From Rhodocollybia butyracea (Eukaryota > Basidiomycota > Agaricomycetes > Agaricales > Omphalotaceae): 64,000 nt of DNA. The stretch covers positions 81,067 to 145,066 of the forward strand of contig JADNRY010000161.1 of the NCBI GenBank assembly GCA_015501585.1, given 5' to 3'. This document shows positions 46,326-57,062 of the stretch, piece by piece. A model generated the notes under the pieces. That model had not been told where the DNA came from and searched no databases. It saw only the letters and a program-made list of their open reading frames with translations. The position numbers were made by a program, and so were the translations under genes. Each line of letters begins with the position of its first letter. Position 1 is the stretch's first letter.

Positions 46326-46570
46326 GCCACACCGATAGGGTATATTAAGACTTTTCCAAGTCCGATGTCACTGCATCTAGGGTATATCGCGGGGTCCTTA
46401 CAACTTAGGAAAGGGGTATATTAGGGCTCTCACTTGCGTAGAACCAAAAGCGAAGTATCTTCGAAGTCTCGTCGTCCGCACGGCTTAGAACCAACAAAAT
46501 GCTAGGTCACACCGCGATGGGGTATATTAAGACTTTTAAGAAGTCCGATGTCACTGCATCTAGGGTATAT
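46326..46570. repeat. Two copies of a ~63-bp block with GGGTATATTA motifs
   Basis: GGYCACACCG..GGGTATATTAAGACTTTT, then AAGTCCGATGTCACTGCATC and TAGGGTATAT, occur at 46326-46388 and 46505-46570. A further GGGGTATATTAGGGC lies between them. GGGTATAT occurs five times in 240 bp. Confidence 0.8.
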
Positions 46571-47406
46571 TCCAGGTCATCACGACCTGGCGGCGACGAG
46601 CTTCAACTCAGAAAAAAATAAAATAAGATTGGCGCCCGTAGATCATGGTGGTTTCAGTCGGAGGGTGGGATAATCGTAGGCGGTGAACTCCAGGCGAAAG
46701 TTGGGGCCATCGCCGTTCCAGTTGAATCAATTAAGACAGAAGTGGGAGTCCAGTGTGAGCAGGTAAGCTTTGTTCTAACCCTTTAGGCACATCTTCACTC
46801 CTTTATAGGCCCACTATGGAAAACTCGAAAACGTCACGTCGCGCGCGCTAAACAAGATATCCAACTTTTCGACCTCGCCTTCGCTGATTTTTGGGTCCAC
46901 TCAAGCTACGGGGAGCCTCAAAGTGAATGATGCTTGCGATTCACCACACAGCGAGATCACGGTAGGTAATATCTCAGCCTGTTCAGTTCTGAATCTCCGG
47001 AAAATAGGATGGTACTGAGTTGATTTCCCCAATCCACCGCTCCAGCATGGTTTCATAAAGCGTGTTTCCATGTCAATTGTAACTTCGGACCTCAGTATAC
47101 TGAACTCATCCGGCGTTGGATGCATCTTGAGGAACTCAACCTGTGGAAAAATTCAGGACACGGACTTTCAGACTTGAACCGGCCAACGATGCTCAATGAC
47201 TGGCTGAGGCGCTGTTTACAGTAACCTTGGTCCAACGCTTTTCCGAGAGTTTTTGGATCTGGTGGTGTTCTCTCCAAACGATGGAACTATTGAACGCAGA
47301 GTTTGTTGTATAATGCGCGACCTTGGTCAAAAGTGCCTATTTATTGGCTCAAGTTCTGGTACGTCGTGATTGTTTCAACAATGTACCATCCTGATGAACG
47401 CCAGAT
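46571..47406 (-). pseudogene. Gene remnant matching 6.85-7.05 kb
   Basis: On the minus strand, exon-like TPPDPKTLGKALDQGYCKQR (47277-47165) is followed by an intron-like tract ending TTTTTCCACAG. Next comes VEFLKMHPTPDEFSILRSEV and METRFMKPCW, stopping at 46901. The same parts, shortened, occur in the other orientation at 6850-7045. The family is not recognised; it looks like a host or element gene that left two decayed copies. Confidence 0.45.
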
Positions 47407-48357
47407 GTGGGAAATGTTAGCCGTAAACGCAAAGTCGCAGACCAGGAAGAAAATGACAATAACGAAATGGAAGAAAAATCTGCTGGTCCTGCGAAACATA
47501 TTAGGTCTAACATCGACGGCGATGGGCAAACGGAGAGTATCACCTCTGTTACTGTCGTTTCGCGTGTAACCAACAAACACGGTAAACCATCTATTCACTC
47601 TTATGAGCAGGAACCGGGAGAAGGACTAAAGATGAGAGTTGCACCAAATCCCGCTTGTTTTGTACTGACTATTCACTCACGGAAAACAATCAGTATCTTA
47701 CTGCGTCTTTAAAAAAAAGAGAGCATGGAACGCTGTCGTCCGACAGCGTTAGTGCTGGTGGAAGCAGAGTTTGGAGAAAGACGTACGTGTTCGACGGAGT
47801 GGAACTGACCAGACGACCGCAGAAACCCGCAGAAACGCACTACCCTCCAAATTTCAGATTCGGAAGAAGTCAGAGATGCAGATGAGGTCGTCGAAGCGGC
47901 GATCCCGTCTTCTGGCTCACCTACTTCTGATTCTACGCCTTCTCTTGTGGTGGCTACTTCTACCGGCTCGGAGAAGGGTGAATGGATCTCATCATGGGCC
48001 CCGTAGAACTAAGTGTTCAGGTTGCGACCGAGCTGGCTACAGAGTTGGTGAAATCCTTTGTTGCTAATACAGACAGTATGAATGGTGAGTCTTTGTGACG
48101 CCAGTCTCGATCCTCGCTAAATCATGGAATAGAACCCTCTTCGAGTGCCGTTAGTCTGTCTTCGTCCCTACCACCGATCCGTCTACTTCACAGAAAGGAA
48201 CCAGTCCGTCAGTGCATCTAAGCCCCTCTGCATCTACATCTAAATCGCACCCTCCATCTCCATCAATTTCAGCCAAATTTTGGCTGTCATCTCTAACTAT
48301 GCCCTCAAGCTCTGAAACTTCTTTCGGCAATCGCGGAGACAAAGCTGACAGAGCTTA
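47407..48357 (+). other. Coding-like region, acidic/basic N-terminal exon and Ser/Pro-rich end
   Basis: A forward exon begins MGNVSRKRKVADQEENDNNE and runs to about 47640 (nuclear-type basic and acidic mix). Later pieces read STGSEKGEWISSWAP (about 47960-48005) and PTTDPSTSQKGTSPSVHLSP to KADRA (48160-48357). Frames change between the pieces and no full splice model was found. Possibly a decayed gene; no family seen. Confidence 0.3.
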
Positions 48358-48786
48358 AGAAGCTGAAGTCGATATTCCTGCTAGATGTCAATTGTCAGGG
48401 ATTGAGTGCTCTCCTATAATTTAATTTTGCACTAAGGGCCATTTACATCCGAGTGCTTAAGATGCGTAATTCAAACGAGATTACCCGATCGTACATACAT
48501 TCGACAAGAGCAGAGATTCTATTTTGTTTCCGAGTTGAATATCAACCCAAAATCAACAGGGTACGATGCTGATTAAACACCTTATGCTCCTCCTGGTCAC
48601 ATATCACTCGCACCGTAACAAAGCGACGATTCGCCTAACATCATCCGCTTAATTGCCCAACCCGAGCGCGACTCATAGTGTCAAGAGGTTGTGTGTAAGT
48701 GTAAAGAGGTTTTAGAGTCCGCCTTCGGAAGACAAAGTCTAAAAAAACTGGCTGGTAAATACAATCTCCTGGTATGATATCCAGAC
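48358..48786. other. Intergenic
   Basis: No gene seen; 3' flank of the Mei2-like gene. Confidence 0.5.
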
Positions 48787-49664
48787 TCACAACGCTTCAT
48801 CAATCGGCTGAGGTTTTCCGGTCAGAGGCCCTTCAGAGTAAAATATAAGGGGCAAGCATTCTTCAGGCAGATTATGGACAGAGGTTTTAGGATTGACAAA
48901 ATACTTGTGCACCAATCCAGTTTTTCCTCTACAATCGTTAGTAACGCATTTTTTCAGCACATGCGGGTGGTTTACTCACTGACAATGGGCGAATTGGATA
49001 TCAACGACTTTATCGGAGGCAGCTCCAGACCTATATGAGGGTTAGGACGTAAAGAGTGAGGTGAAACAACACCGCACCGACCAGGAATGCCCATTTCTGT
49101 TTGTATAGAATGTTGCAAGATCGTCGGTCGTGATAAAATTCACAAAAGCGTATCCACAATTCCTCCCTGGCTCATCCGAGTAAGTCACCAACGACAAATA
49201 TATATCAGTTACCAACCTAGCTGCCGATTGTGCAGTGGAAGATAGATAAAATCTACTCTTTCCCGACACACTTCCCAGATTAAAGATTGTATATTTTCCA
49301 CTTTCAAATGGAACGGTATATTTCGAAGCATAACGGTGGTCCTAGTGTCCAGTTTTCGAATAATATATGATAGATCCACTTTGTCAAACCCGGCACTTGT
49401 TTGGTTTCTACGGGGTTTTTCAGAGTCCAATGGGTTTTCTGAAACAGCTTAGAAGTGAATATAATTTGTGAGGTTCACCTCACTTTTAACATTTTCGACC
49501 AGTACAACATCGTTTTTCCTCGGCCAACCGTTGGTTTCGCACCTCGGTTCCCTCTCTTCAGGGGTTGACAGTGTTCTTCTCCTTTTGGGGCAGTCGTCAG
49601 ACGAATTGTCTTCTCCAGCGAGTTTACGTTTTTCAGTAAAGGTTGGATCAGTCGGATGGTCCAT
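48787..49664 (-). CDS. Mei2-like protein with C-terminal-type RNA recognition motif, 226 aa
   Basis: Five exons splice exactly: 49664-49484, 49438-49217, 49166-49082, 49030-48980 and 48928-48787, total 681 nt including the stop. The product carries the Mei2-type RRM (RRM_2): TRTTVMLRNIPFHLKVENIQ (RNP2-like), VDFIYLPLHNRQLGRNCGYA then FVNF (RNP1-like), GHSW, and the family-specific AHCQGKTGLVHKYF (compare A.IQGK..L...F). The last intron has a textbook branch site (TTACTAAC). The N terminus is basic (KRRRTLSTPEE). Family members bind RNA and drive meiotic entry in yeasts. Full Mei2 proteins are three or more times longer with additional RRMs, so this is a short single-RRM form. No damage seen. 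Confidence 0.85.
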
Positions 49665-50394
49665 GGGAGGAGTTCAGAATTGTTACAAAAAGCGTGTTAA
49701 ATGGTGATTAAATAAGATAAGCGCTTGAAAACACACTACCGGCGCGGTCCCATTGAGGAACAGCCGGTGGCCAGCCAACCGAAGCCTTGAAACCCAGCCC
49801 AACAGAAGCCCCTAGGCAGACCCGACCTCTTTCGGAAGTTGGGACAAATCTCACGATTTTCGGACTATCTTAGGAACAAAATTTACCTGAAAGAAGATTG
49901 ACAAGATTTAAAACGGCTCGCTTCTGGTGAGCTCAATATACTACCGGGAAAATACAGTATATGTGGAAAATTGGCCGAACGGGCGCTAAACCTGCCCATC
50001 ATGGTCTTCGGACATTTGCTCACGAAGAATGGGGGAATTTTCAGGATTGGTATTTTCGAATCTCAACGGACAACCGGATCTTCTTTCGGGTGCGAATTCA
50101 ATTGCCGAGTTCCGTCATGTCGTTCCTCCCCGAAACGTTGTGTTTTCACTCACCTAAGCGTCTTGCCGTTCTGAATCTTCTCAAGTAGTCCGACTGATGG
50201 GGCAAGTCCTGTCAGGAACGTTCGACATTTTTCGACCTTGCATTCTTTTTTGCATAGTATCGCCGAATGGAGTAATTGCTCGGATAGGCAAAAATCTCGA
50301 TTTCTTCAAGGAAACTATGGATTCCTATTACAGAATGCGACCCAGGAAATTTCTTAAAAGGTGAGATGAGATTCATCCTCTGTCGTCTCTACCG
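49665..50394. other. Intergenic with repeat copy
   Basis: Contains GGTCCCATT repeat copy 2 (49738-49777) and otherwise no supported gene; it should include the Mei2-like promoter. Confidence 0.5.
49738..49777 (+). repeat. GGTCCCATT repeat, copy 2
   Basis: ACCGGCGCGGTCCCATTGAG then GAACAGCCGGTGGCCAGCC; same core as the copies at 39826, 51261 and 52371. Confidence 0.8.
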
Positions 50395-50933
50395 ATGGCC
50401 TCGGTTGATTTCCCCTCTTCCAACCCTGGGCATAATAGCCCCAGAGATTCTAGTGCTACATGTTCTTCGCGGGTGCAATGCAGGCGGGACATGCCAATAA
50501 TGCCTGCACCAATTGCCACAACGCATGCAAAAAATGTGACAATGCAAGGCCTTGTCTCCACTGTATTGCGCGTGCCAAGACACCAAACAACTCGACAATA
50601 AAGAGTTACCAAAGTCGCAGAATATTGAGAAGGAACCAGAAGTATCCAGTAATATTAATCAACCTATCCCCTCGAAACATTTGGAGCCTGCACCAGCTGA
50701 CTCGATGTATGGTCAATATGTGTGTATTCCTCCAGCTCCATCCTACACTGACTCCCGCTCATTTATTATCGCTTTCAGCTTTATTTTTCACCGCCAGAAG
50801 CGCCAACGCCGCCGCCACCGCAGCACCAGACACCGCTGCAGCACCCTGGACTCCGCTACCCTTACACGTATCTGTATCCGCCGTATGGCCCACCTTATTA
50901 CGTTCAGCCCAACTATGAGTTGTACTTACAGTA
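50395..50933 (+). pseudogene. Zn2Cys6 binuclear-cluster transcription-factor gene, broken
   Basis: One frame reads NNACTNCHNACKKCDNARPC and LHC, i.e. five of the six cysteines of a fungal Zn2Cys6 cluster with correct C-x2-C-x6-C-x5-C-x2-C spacing. The start Met at 50395 is in a different frame, and after LHC the sense frame shifts again (DTKQLDNKELPKSQNIEKEP), so the sixth Cys and the basic linker are lost. A normal intron (GTGTGT at about 50719 to TTTCAG at about 50778) then joins SMYGQY to LYFSPPEAPTPPPPQ and a Tyr/Pro-rich end (YLYPPYGPPYYVQP). Two frame breaks suggest a pseudogene of a zinc-cluster regulator. Confidence 0.65.
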
Positions 50934-51238
50934 ATTGTGGGCTAACAAGGATCTGAGCTGGAATGCGCGGTCAAAATTTTGGTGTACTTACAAGAACCAG
51001 AGCCCGGTTCCAATAAATAATTTATATTTGATAGATATACTTACACCCATTTTGAGACTCGCACTGCCCGTCGCTGGTAGCAGTAAGAGTTGCCGTCTCC
51101 GATTACTCGTCCTTGAGCCTTCCAAAGTTTTATTACAGTGTTCATCGTTATCCGGCAGTGCGTTGCATAGTCAAAGTAGAGGGGGATAATTTGCATACTC
51201 GGTGATCTCAACAGGTATTGAGAAGGATGGCTTGTTGT
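50934..51238. other. Intergenic
   Basis: No gene seen between the zinc-cluster remnant and repeat copy 3. Confidence 0.45.
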
Positions 51239-51335
51239 CAGTAGTGGTAGTGGTAGTATAACCGACGTGGTCCCATTTCGGAACAGCCGGGGCCCCAGCC
51301 ACATGTATCGCGCCAAATACATGCCTGGGATGCAG
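51239..51335 (+). repeat. GGTCCCATT repeat, copy 3 (long form)
   Basis: A GTAGTG microsatellite, then ACCGACGTGGTCCCATTTCG, GAACAGCCGGGGCCCCAGCC and a hairpin CATGTAT(8 nt)ATACATG. Nearly the same 95 bp occur at 52351-52447. Confidence 0.85.
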
Positions 51336-52350
51336 AGCAGAGTTGACGTCAGTGAGGAGAGGAAGTAGCGGATCAAAGTGTCATGCGTCACGTCTGAATC
51401 CTACGCTATCATACTAATCCTATCCTACGCCCACAGAGACGACTTTCGAGCTGAGTCTCTTTCTCAGTTGCTGCCTTCCATACGATGCCGGTTTTTTTTT
51501 TTTGACTTTGAGTTTGGTTCTCGTAATCCACTGAGGCGAGACTTTCCCCTATGTATCGTGCATGCGCTATCGATCTGATGTTCATCATCGTCATTATCAC
51601 ATCCCAGGTCATCAACGATTTCGATCTCCAGTTAAGCTTTCTAGCTGAACGAAATCAACGACTTGGGATCCAGGGCTGCGACGTAGTCAAATTCAAATTA
51701 ATTCAGTTATGAATTTAAAATTTATCTACTACGATCTATAATCAGCCATCTCGTCATGTTTTCCACTCACCGGTCAGTGTACGCCCCTTGCTACTCTCGG
51801 ACTCCGTTCTCCTTTCCGTTGGTGCAACGTACAAACTCAGTCAGGTACGCTCCGCGCGCTTGTAGCCGATCCTGCCCTTTTCTGAGTGACTGTGAAATCG
51901 GAATCAGTTCCTTCCTTCAGTTAAATGTACGAAAACGATGGAAACGCACGACGGTCACCGAACCAGCAGTCGGATAGCTCGGATGGAAGACATCCCAACC
52001 CAACCATGCCGCCATCACGCGAAAATTGGAGAAAGGAGAAGTTGACGAAGCCTTGGCCTTACTTGATGTACAAGCAGTTCGTGCTTAGCAGCCCAAAAGA
52101 AGGAATCAACTTGATCAAGGTCATACAATTCCAGTCTTTTACAGGCCCGTACAGGTGATTTATTGCCTCTGTTGACGACCGATGCATCGCCAGGTATTAT
52201 CGACCGTAGGCTAATATCTAAATCCGTGGTGACAACGGTATGCGCTTGATACAAGCGTGACCAGACACAGATCGAGGTCAATAAGGTTTAGCGCCCAAAC
52301 GGATCCAAATAAGAGACGTCAAATAACCTCAAATAACCAAGACGAATTGA
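51336..52350. other. Stretch without a supported gene
   Basis: Short ORFs only (for example 51756-51977 and 51925-52158, the latter Pro/Ser-rich with KLTKPWPYLMYKQF). No motif or splice model; possibly the rim of decayed genes. Confidence 0.4.
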
Positions 52351-52447
52351 TGGTAGTGGTAGTGGTAGTTTAAACGACGTGGTCCCATTTAGGAACTGCC
52401 GGGGCCCCAGCCACATGTATCACGCCAAATACATGCCTGGGATGCAC
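52351..52447 (+). repeat. GGTCCCATT repeat, copy 4 (long form)
   Basis: GGTAGTGGTAGTGGTAGTTT, ACGACGTGGTCCCATTTAGG and the CATGTAT/ATACATG hairpin as in copy 3. A fragment of the SUN-gene upstream edge follows immediately. Confidence 0.85.
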
Positions 52448-52459
52448 TAGTGGTAGCGG

Positions 52460-52570
52460 TACGTAGATACAGGGGCGGGAGAATTTGAATATATGATAAG
52501 CTTGCAAAAAGAGCTGTTAAGTTCAGCGAATTAGAAAGAAAAATTGGATACACACTTGATACACACATCC
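52460..52570. repeat. Copy of the SUN-fragment intron edge (26918-27040)
   Basis: TAGATACAGGGG, GAGAATTTGAATATA, GCAAAAAGAGCTG and CACTTGATACACAC occur in the same order in both places, about 80 percent alike by eye. Confidence 0.7.
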
Positions 52571-52725
52571 ACGTTTTCTGTACACTGATTGACATGGAGT
52601 TTTCGGGCACACCATTTGAAGAATGCATCAAGTTTAAGCTTCCTTCCGGAGATGTGGACCATATGGCGACGTCGTCAGCCTGTTCGACGTGGGATATACG
52701 CGTAGCGTCAAAAAACAATGCCTGG
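52560..52725 (-). pseudogene. Non-LTR (LINE) reverse transcriptase remnant
   Basis: Reading leftwards: ISHVEQADDVAIWSTSPEG, then in a second frame KLKLDAFFKWCAR, then back to NSMSISVQKT. This is the order of the LINE RT palm (F/Y-ADD with the catalytic Asp pair, then the helix with W.. N.m.lS..KT). Only about 50 residues survive with two frame shifts. The non-LTR family is judged from the FFKWC...NSMSISVQKT pattern. Confidence 0.65.
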
Positions 52726-52846
52726 GATTAGGCGCACATAGAATTGCAAACAACATTGAACAGAAAGCAAATAATACATTTTATCTGTCTACCCTCAAGA
52801 CTAGCAAGTTTCTCGGCCAAGGCAGAACCAAACTAGTCCAAGTCTA

Positions 52847-53760
52847 CTATACACGCTGAGCCATCGTATCAATCTGTGAAGCCATATCACAAAATACTAC
52901 TGAAGAATATGTTGCCCGCAGCGGCGCTCGGCAAAAGGGGCATTGTTTGATGCACTGGATGCAATTTGCGCAGAAGAAGTGGTCACAGTTTTGAGAACTG
53001 GAAAACTGCGATGAACAAATGCTCGAAGAACAAAGGAGAAACTCACAACACCGGTTTACACTCAACGGTAGTCATTTTTTGTAAACAAATAGAGCATTCG
53101 ATAAATTTTTCCAAGTTATCAAGATGTCCACGTAGCTGGAAAAGAGTGGTCAGTATAAAAAAACACGTCAACACGAGTGTAATGTACAATTCGCATGCTT
53201 TCTTCGGCGTCACGGAGGCGGTTGTCTGATGCTGCGAGCTTTGCTTTGAGATGGATGACCTCCTCGTTCTGCAGTGCCTGTAGTGACCGTAGATTTATCA
53301 GGTCCCACTTTTGACCTTGGACTTTATCTCGGTATCCTTCAATGAACTTGATAGATTTAGCTAATGACACTTGATTATCTGATATAAGTTTTTTCTTTTA
53401 CCTCCTTTGCGAGCTTTCGGGATTCTTCGAGTTCCTGTATACGCCCTTGCATTCTCTTAAACTCACTTCCATACCAAGACTCAAGTGTTTTTATTGCATG
53501 CTCGTCCGAGTGCTAGAGCGATACGGATACGGTCAGGCTCCACTTGATACTGTTTGCTTGTCCACCGTGTGGCATGATATGGACTTACCTGGGAATAGTA
53601 CAGTGTTTTTTGTTCATCGGCAGCCATGGAGAGAGCATCCTGAGCATCAGCTTTGGTTTGGAAGGGCCCAAATGCTTCTTCAAATTCTGAGCGAGTCATG
53701 TCAGCCTGAAACGTGTCCTTGAGACCATTCAAACACTCTAGCTCTGCATGTACATCGAGT
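52847..53760 (-). CDS. RING-finger/coiled-coil protein (putative E3 ubiquitin ligase)
   Basis: The C-terminal exons 53135-53047 and 52997-52847, joined across a GTGAGT intron, form a complete C3HC4 RING: ECSICLQKMTTVECKPVF, then NCDHFFCANC and CPFCRAPL. Upstream come a helix-rich exon (to about 53188; FIEGYRDKVQGQKWDLINLR, LKAKLAASDNRLRDAEESM), exon 53512-53402 (HSDEHAIKTLESWYGSEFKR) and exon about 53760-53589 (DTFQADMTRSEFEEAFGPFQ). One boundary (53401 to about 53370) does not keep phase with any normal intron, so a single-base change or misreading is possible there. Coiled coil plus RING suggests a dimeric E3 acting with an E2 enzyme. The start codon is uncertain. Confidence 0.65.
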
Positions 53761-54553
53761 TACTTACCTGTCACCAGATCTAGACGTAGAGAATGGACCA
53801 ACGACAAGTGTAGAATCATCATGTGACAGGTAGCGCCGGCAAAAACTCTTGACGTAAACTTAAAGACTTGACGTAAAGACTTGACAGCCTTAGCTTATAA
53901 TCCAGTTAATTCCAAAGAACTACGGCAGAAATTAGGCAAAAACACCAAAATCCATCGTTGGAGGACATCTCAGAGCAACGTGTCTCGTTCTACCAACTGA
54001 ATCCATGATATTTTGTCTCTTCGTTCGCACTTCCATACCTCCTCAACACTTTGAATTTTCGTCCATACACAACTCGCCCCACGCCACCAGACTTTGGTGA
54101 GAATACTACTTATATCCTCAGCAGCAAGTTCCAGCGATAGGTTTTCCGCAAGCTACAACCAGAGGGCTATCCCTCTCCCGATACTGAATATCACCATGCG
54201 AGCCGACCGCGGGCCCGATTCCACAGAGGACAACGAGATCAAGGACCAACACACGCATCGCTGGTCCTCGCGGTATCGGCTAAATTCTCGGTCGTACCTG
54301 CGTCCTACTCCTCCAGCCCCTTTCATCGTGGGCCAACCGTGCGTCGTTGTGAGGTTGGCGATATCCAAAATCAACTCTCATCTACCTAGATCTACCCGTT
54401 TCTAGGTGCGTCGGTTTGGTCATACGTAGATAAACTCCTCTAATGCTTTATGATAAACAGCAACCGCGTTACCCCGTATCGCCTCCGATTTCGACTCGTT
54501 CTCCCTCCAAGGGTGGATCGCCACATCTTTTATACTCACACACTGTCTTCCTC
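53761..54553. other. Intergenic
   Basis: No supported gene; a plus-strand ORF at 54094-54405 is Arg/Pro-rich without recognisable features. Confidence 0.4.
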
Positions 54554-54711
54554 TTATTCTACGGCCAACTTCTCCGCATATTTCCTGCCAAGTGGTTTTC
54601 ATTTCCACCATCGTGATCTTTGAGCTCGGGTCTTTGGTTTGCGGGGTTGTACAGAATGTCGGTCAGCTCATCGCAGGTCGCACAGCTTCTGGCGTAGGAG
54701 CGTCTGGGATA
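54554..54711 (+). pseudogene. MFS transporter fragment
   Basis: LFYGQLLRIFPAKW runs into, one base out of frame, VFISTIVIFELGSLVCGVVQ, then NVGQLIAGRTASGVGASGI. This is the loop 2-3/helix 3-4 region of a fungal drug:H+ antiporter-type MFS protein, with the G-x-L-x-D-x-x-GRR signature already decayed. Only about 50 residues remain and a base is missing, so it is a dead fragment. Confidence 0.65.
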
Positions 54712-56999
54712 TGTATGTCCCATGGTGTTGTTGACTCGGCACTGACTGATATAGTCGTTGAATACTGCAAATCACATCTCAAAGCACAAGGCTCGAGGAC
54801 CGAGCGCGTTTGTTTGTAATAATGCAGGAGAGAACCGCACAAACATGGAGAATTGCACAAACATGGAAAATAAGGTATCCTGGCGCGGCAGAACAAGAAG
54901 TATTTTCGCACAGCGAACTCAAATCACTTGTAGTTTATTGACTTGGAAGGGCAAGAAGACGATGAATTTGATGGTTTCATGGATGATGACTTGCTAGAAT
55001 ACAAAGACTACGAACAGACCCTGGCATCTCTGACTCCTGACAGGGAAACTGGCGCGACAATGGCGAAAAAGCTTGGACGTCGTGGCATAGATTAATGGCG
55101 TGTTCGAGTGGGATGGAGCCTTGAAGGATACGATGAGGAAAGTATTCAAGATTTCAGGTTGTGCCAGAGGGGGTGGGTTTTTATTTAACGCGGTGGGTTA
55201 TCCAATGCTAACGATATACACAATAGTGCTTGTAATTCGAACATGGACGGAAGGGATATTATTGTGGTCATGCCAACGGGTACGCGTCTTACCTTCGTTC
55301 TACACTGGATTAAACACTGTTTTCACAGGAGGAGGCAAATCTCTTACTTACCAGCTTCCTGCCGTGCTCAACCCGGGGGTTACACTAGTCATTTCCCCGT
55401 TGATATCTGATAAACGACCAAATTATGCATCTCCGAGAGGCTGGCGGTAAGAATTGTGGTTTTTCTTTTTTTTTTTGTTCGTTGTTTACTGGCAACCTTC
55501 TCCAGTCGAAGCAGTACCATTAACTGGCAACCTACCCAAGGCTGAGCAAGATTCGATCAATGCCCGGCTAGGCGACATGGCAAATACCTCGGGACAAGGG
55601 TCGTCAAACGGAGGAAAGGATATTAAGCTGCTCTATTGCACGGCAAGCCCTCTCGTTCTTGCGCTGAACCAACCACTCACTTCACTTTCTGACTTTCCTT
55701 TAGCCCGAGAAGATTATGAAGAGTCAGTCGTTCTTGTCGTGTCTGCAGAAGTTGTCAGATGCACATAGATTAAGTGAGTTGGCCGCCCCATTATGTTCAA
55801 ACGGCTGGTCATCTCGTCCTCACAGCCCGCATTGTGATCGACGAAGCCCACTGTGTCTCGCAAGTAGGGCATGATTTTCGGTGACCACAACGCTTTGTGT
55901 TCGGCGTTTCCTTTGCTTACCCACCCTAGACTGGAATACCAGAACCTCCATATCCTTCGAAAGCTTTTTCCTGAAGTCCCTATAATGGCGGTGACCGCAA
56001 CGTGCCCGCCGCTCGTACTCGAAGATCTACTCAAAGTCTTAGGGCTAGATATGACTGTACCCGGTGAAGGTAAGGTCTTCTTCATTGACATCCAGTCTTC
56101 ACTAGCTTATTCCCTCCGAGATGCGGACTGGACTGGCACAGTCTACTTCACCGCCCCGCTCTACCGCCCCAATCTTCACTACACAGTCCTACCCAAGCCC
56201 TCGGAGGGAGCTAAATTGTATTCCCAGATGGCCGCGTGGATCCTAAGGCAACTCTTTGTACGGGGTAAAATCAGCACCGGCGTGTATCACGCAGACCGAA
56301 CAAACCGTGAGAAGGACAAACTGCTTCGCGATTGGCATAAAGGTGACGTGAAAGTCGTTTGTGCTACCAGTGTTTCTCATTTTGCTATGCAGCGTTTGGA
56401 TTAGGCATTGACAAGCGTGATGTCCGATTCGTAATCCACCATTCGATGTCGGTGCGTCGAATTTGGTCTCTTTTCTCTCCCTGTACTGACTGATTTCTCC
56501 ACCAGAAATCTCTCGATGGCTTTTATCAAGAATCGGGACGAGCTGGTCGAGATGGGAAAGATTCAAATTGTGTTTTGTTCTACCGCGCTCAAGGCGCGTC
56601 AACACTCCGTTCAATGACGATGGCGGACAAAGATGGCAGCGCAAAACGCGAGTAACCCAATGCTACCAGACAGTTTCCTCAGTGACTGAGCTCATAGTCA
56701 ATGCCATGCTCGAATTCGCCCAGAACCTAACTCGATGCAGAAAAATTCAATTCGCCAAGTAAGTTTTGGTTTTCCAATACTTTTCTTCGTTAAAGCTCTC
56801 TTCCCAAAAAAGCTACTTCTCTCACACCACTGAGCTCTCCGTGACACCATGGTCCACATCTGATGCATCTGCGTGGGGCCCCTGCGGACATTGCGACAAC
56901 TGCACTCGCACTCCCGAGGATTATCTAGATAAGGACGCCACTATTCAAGCGTGGCAGCTGCTACGAATCATCGAGAAGGTGCAAAAGACCACAGGGAAT

Positions 57000-57062
57000 G
57001 TCACGCTTGCGAATGTCACGCTTGCGAAGGTCACGCTTGCGAAGTCACGCTTGCGAAGGTCA
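57000..57062 (+). repeat. 15-bp minisatellite with one 14-bp unit
   Basis: Units of AATGTCACGCTTGCG / AAGGTCACGCTTGCG repeat four times; the fourth lacks one G (AAGTCACGCTTGCG), which breaks the RecQ frame. Confidence 0.85.
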
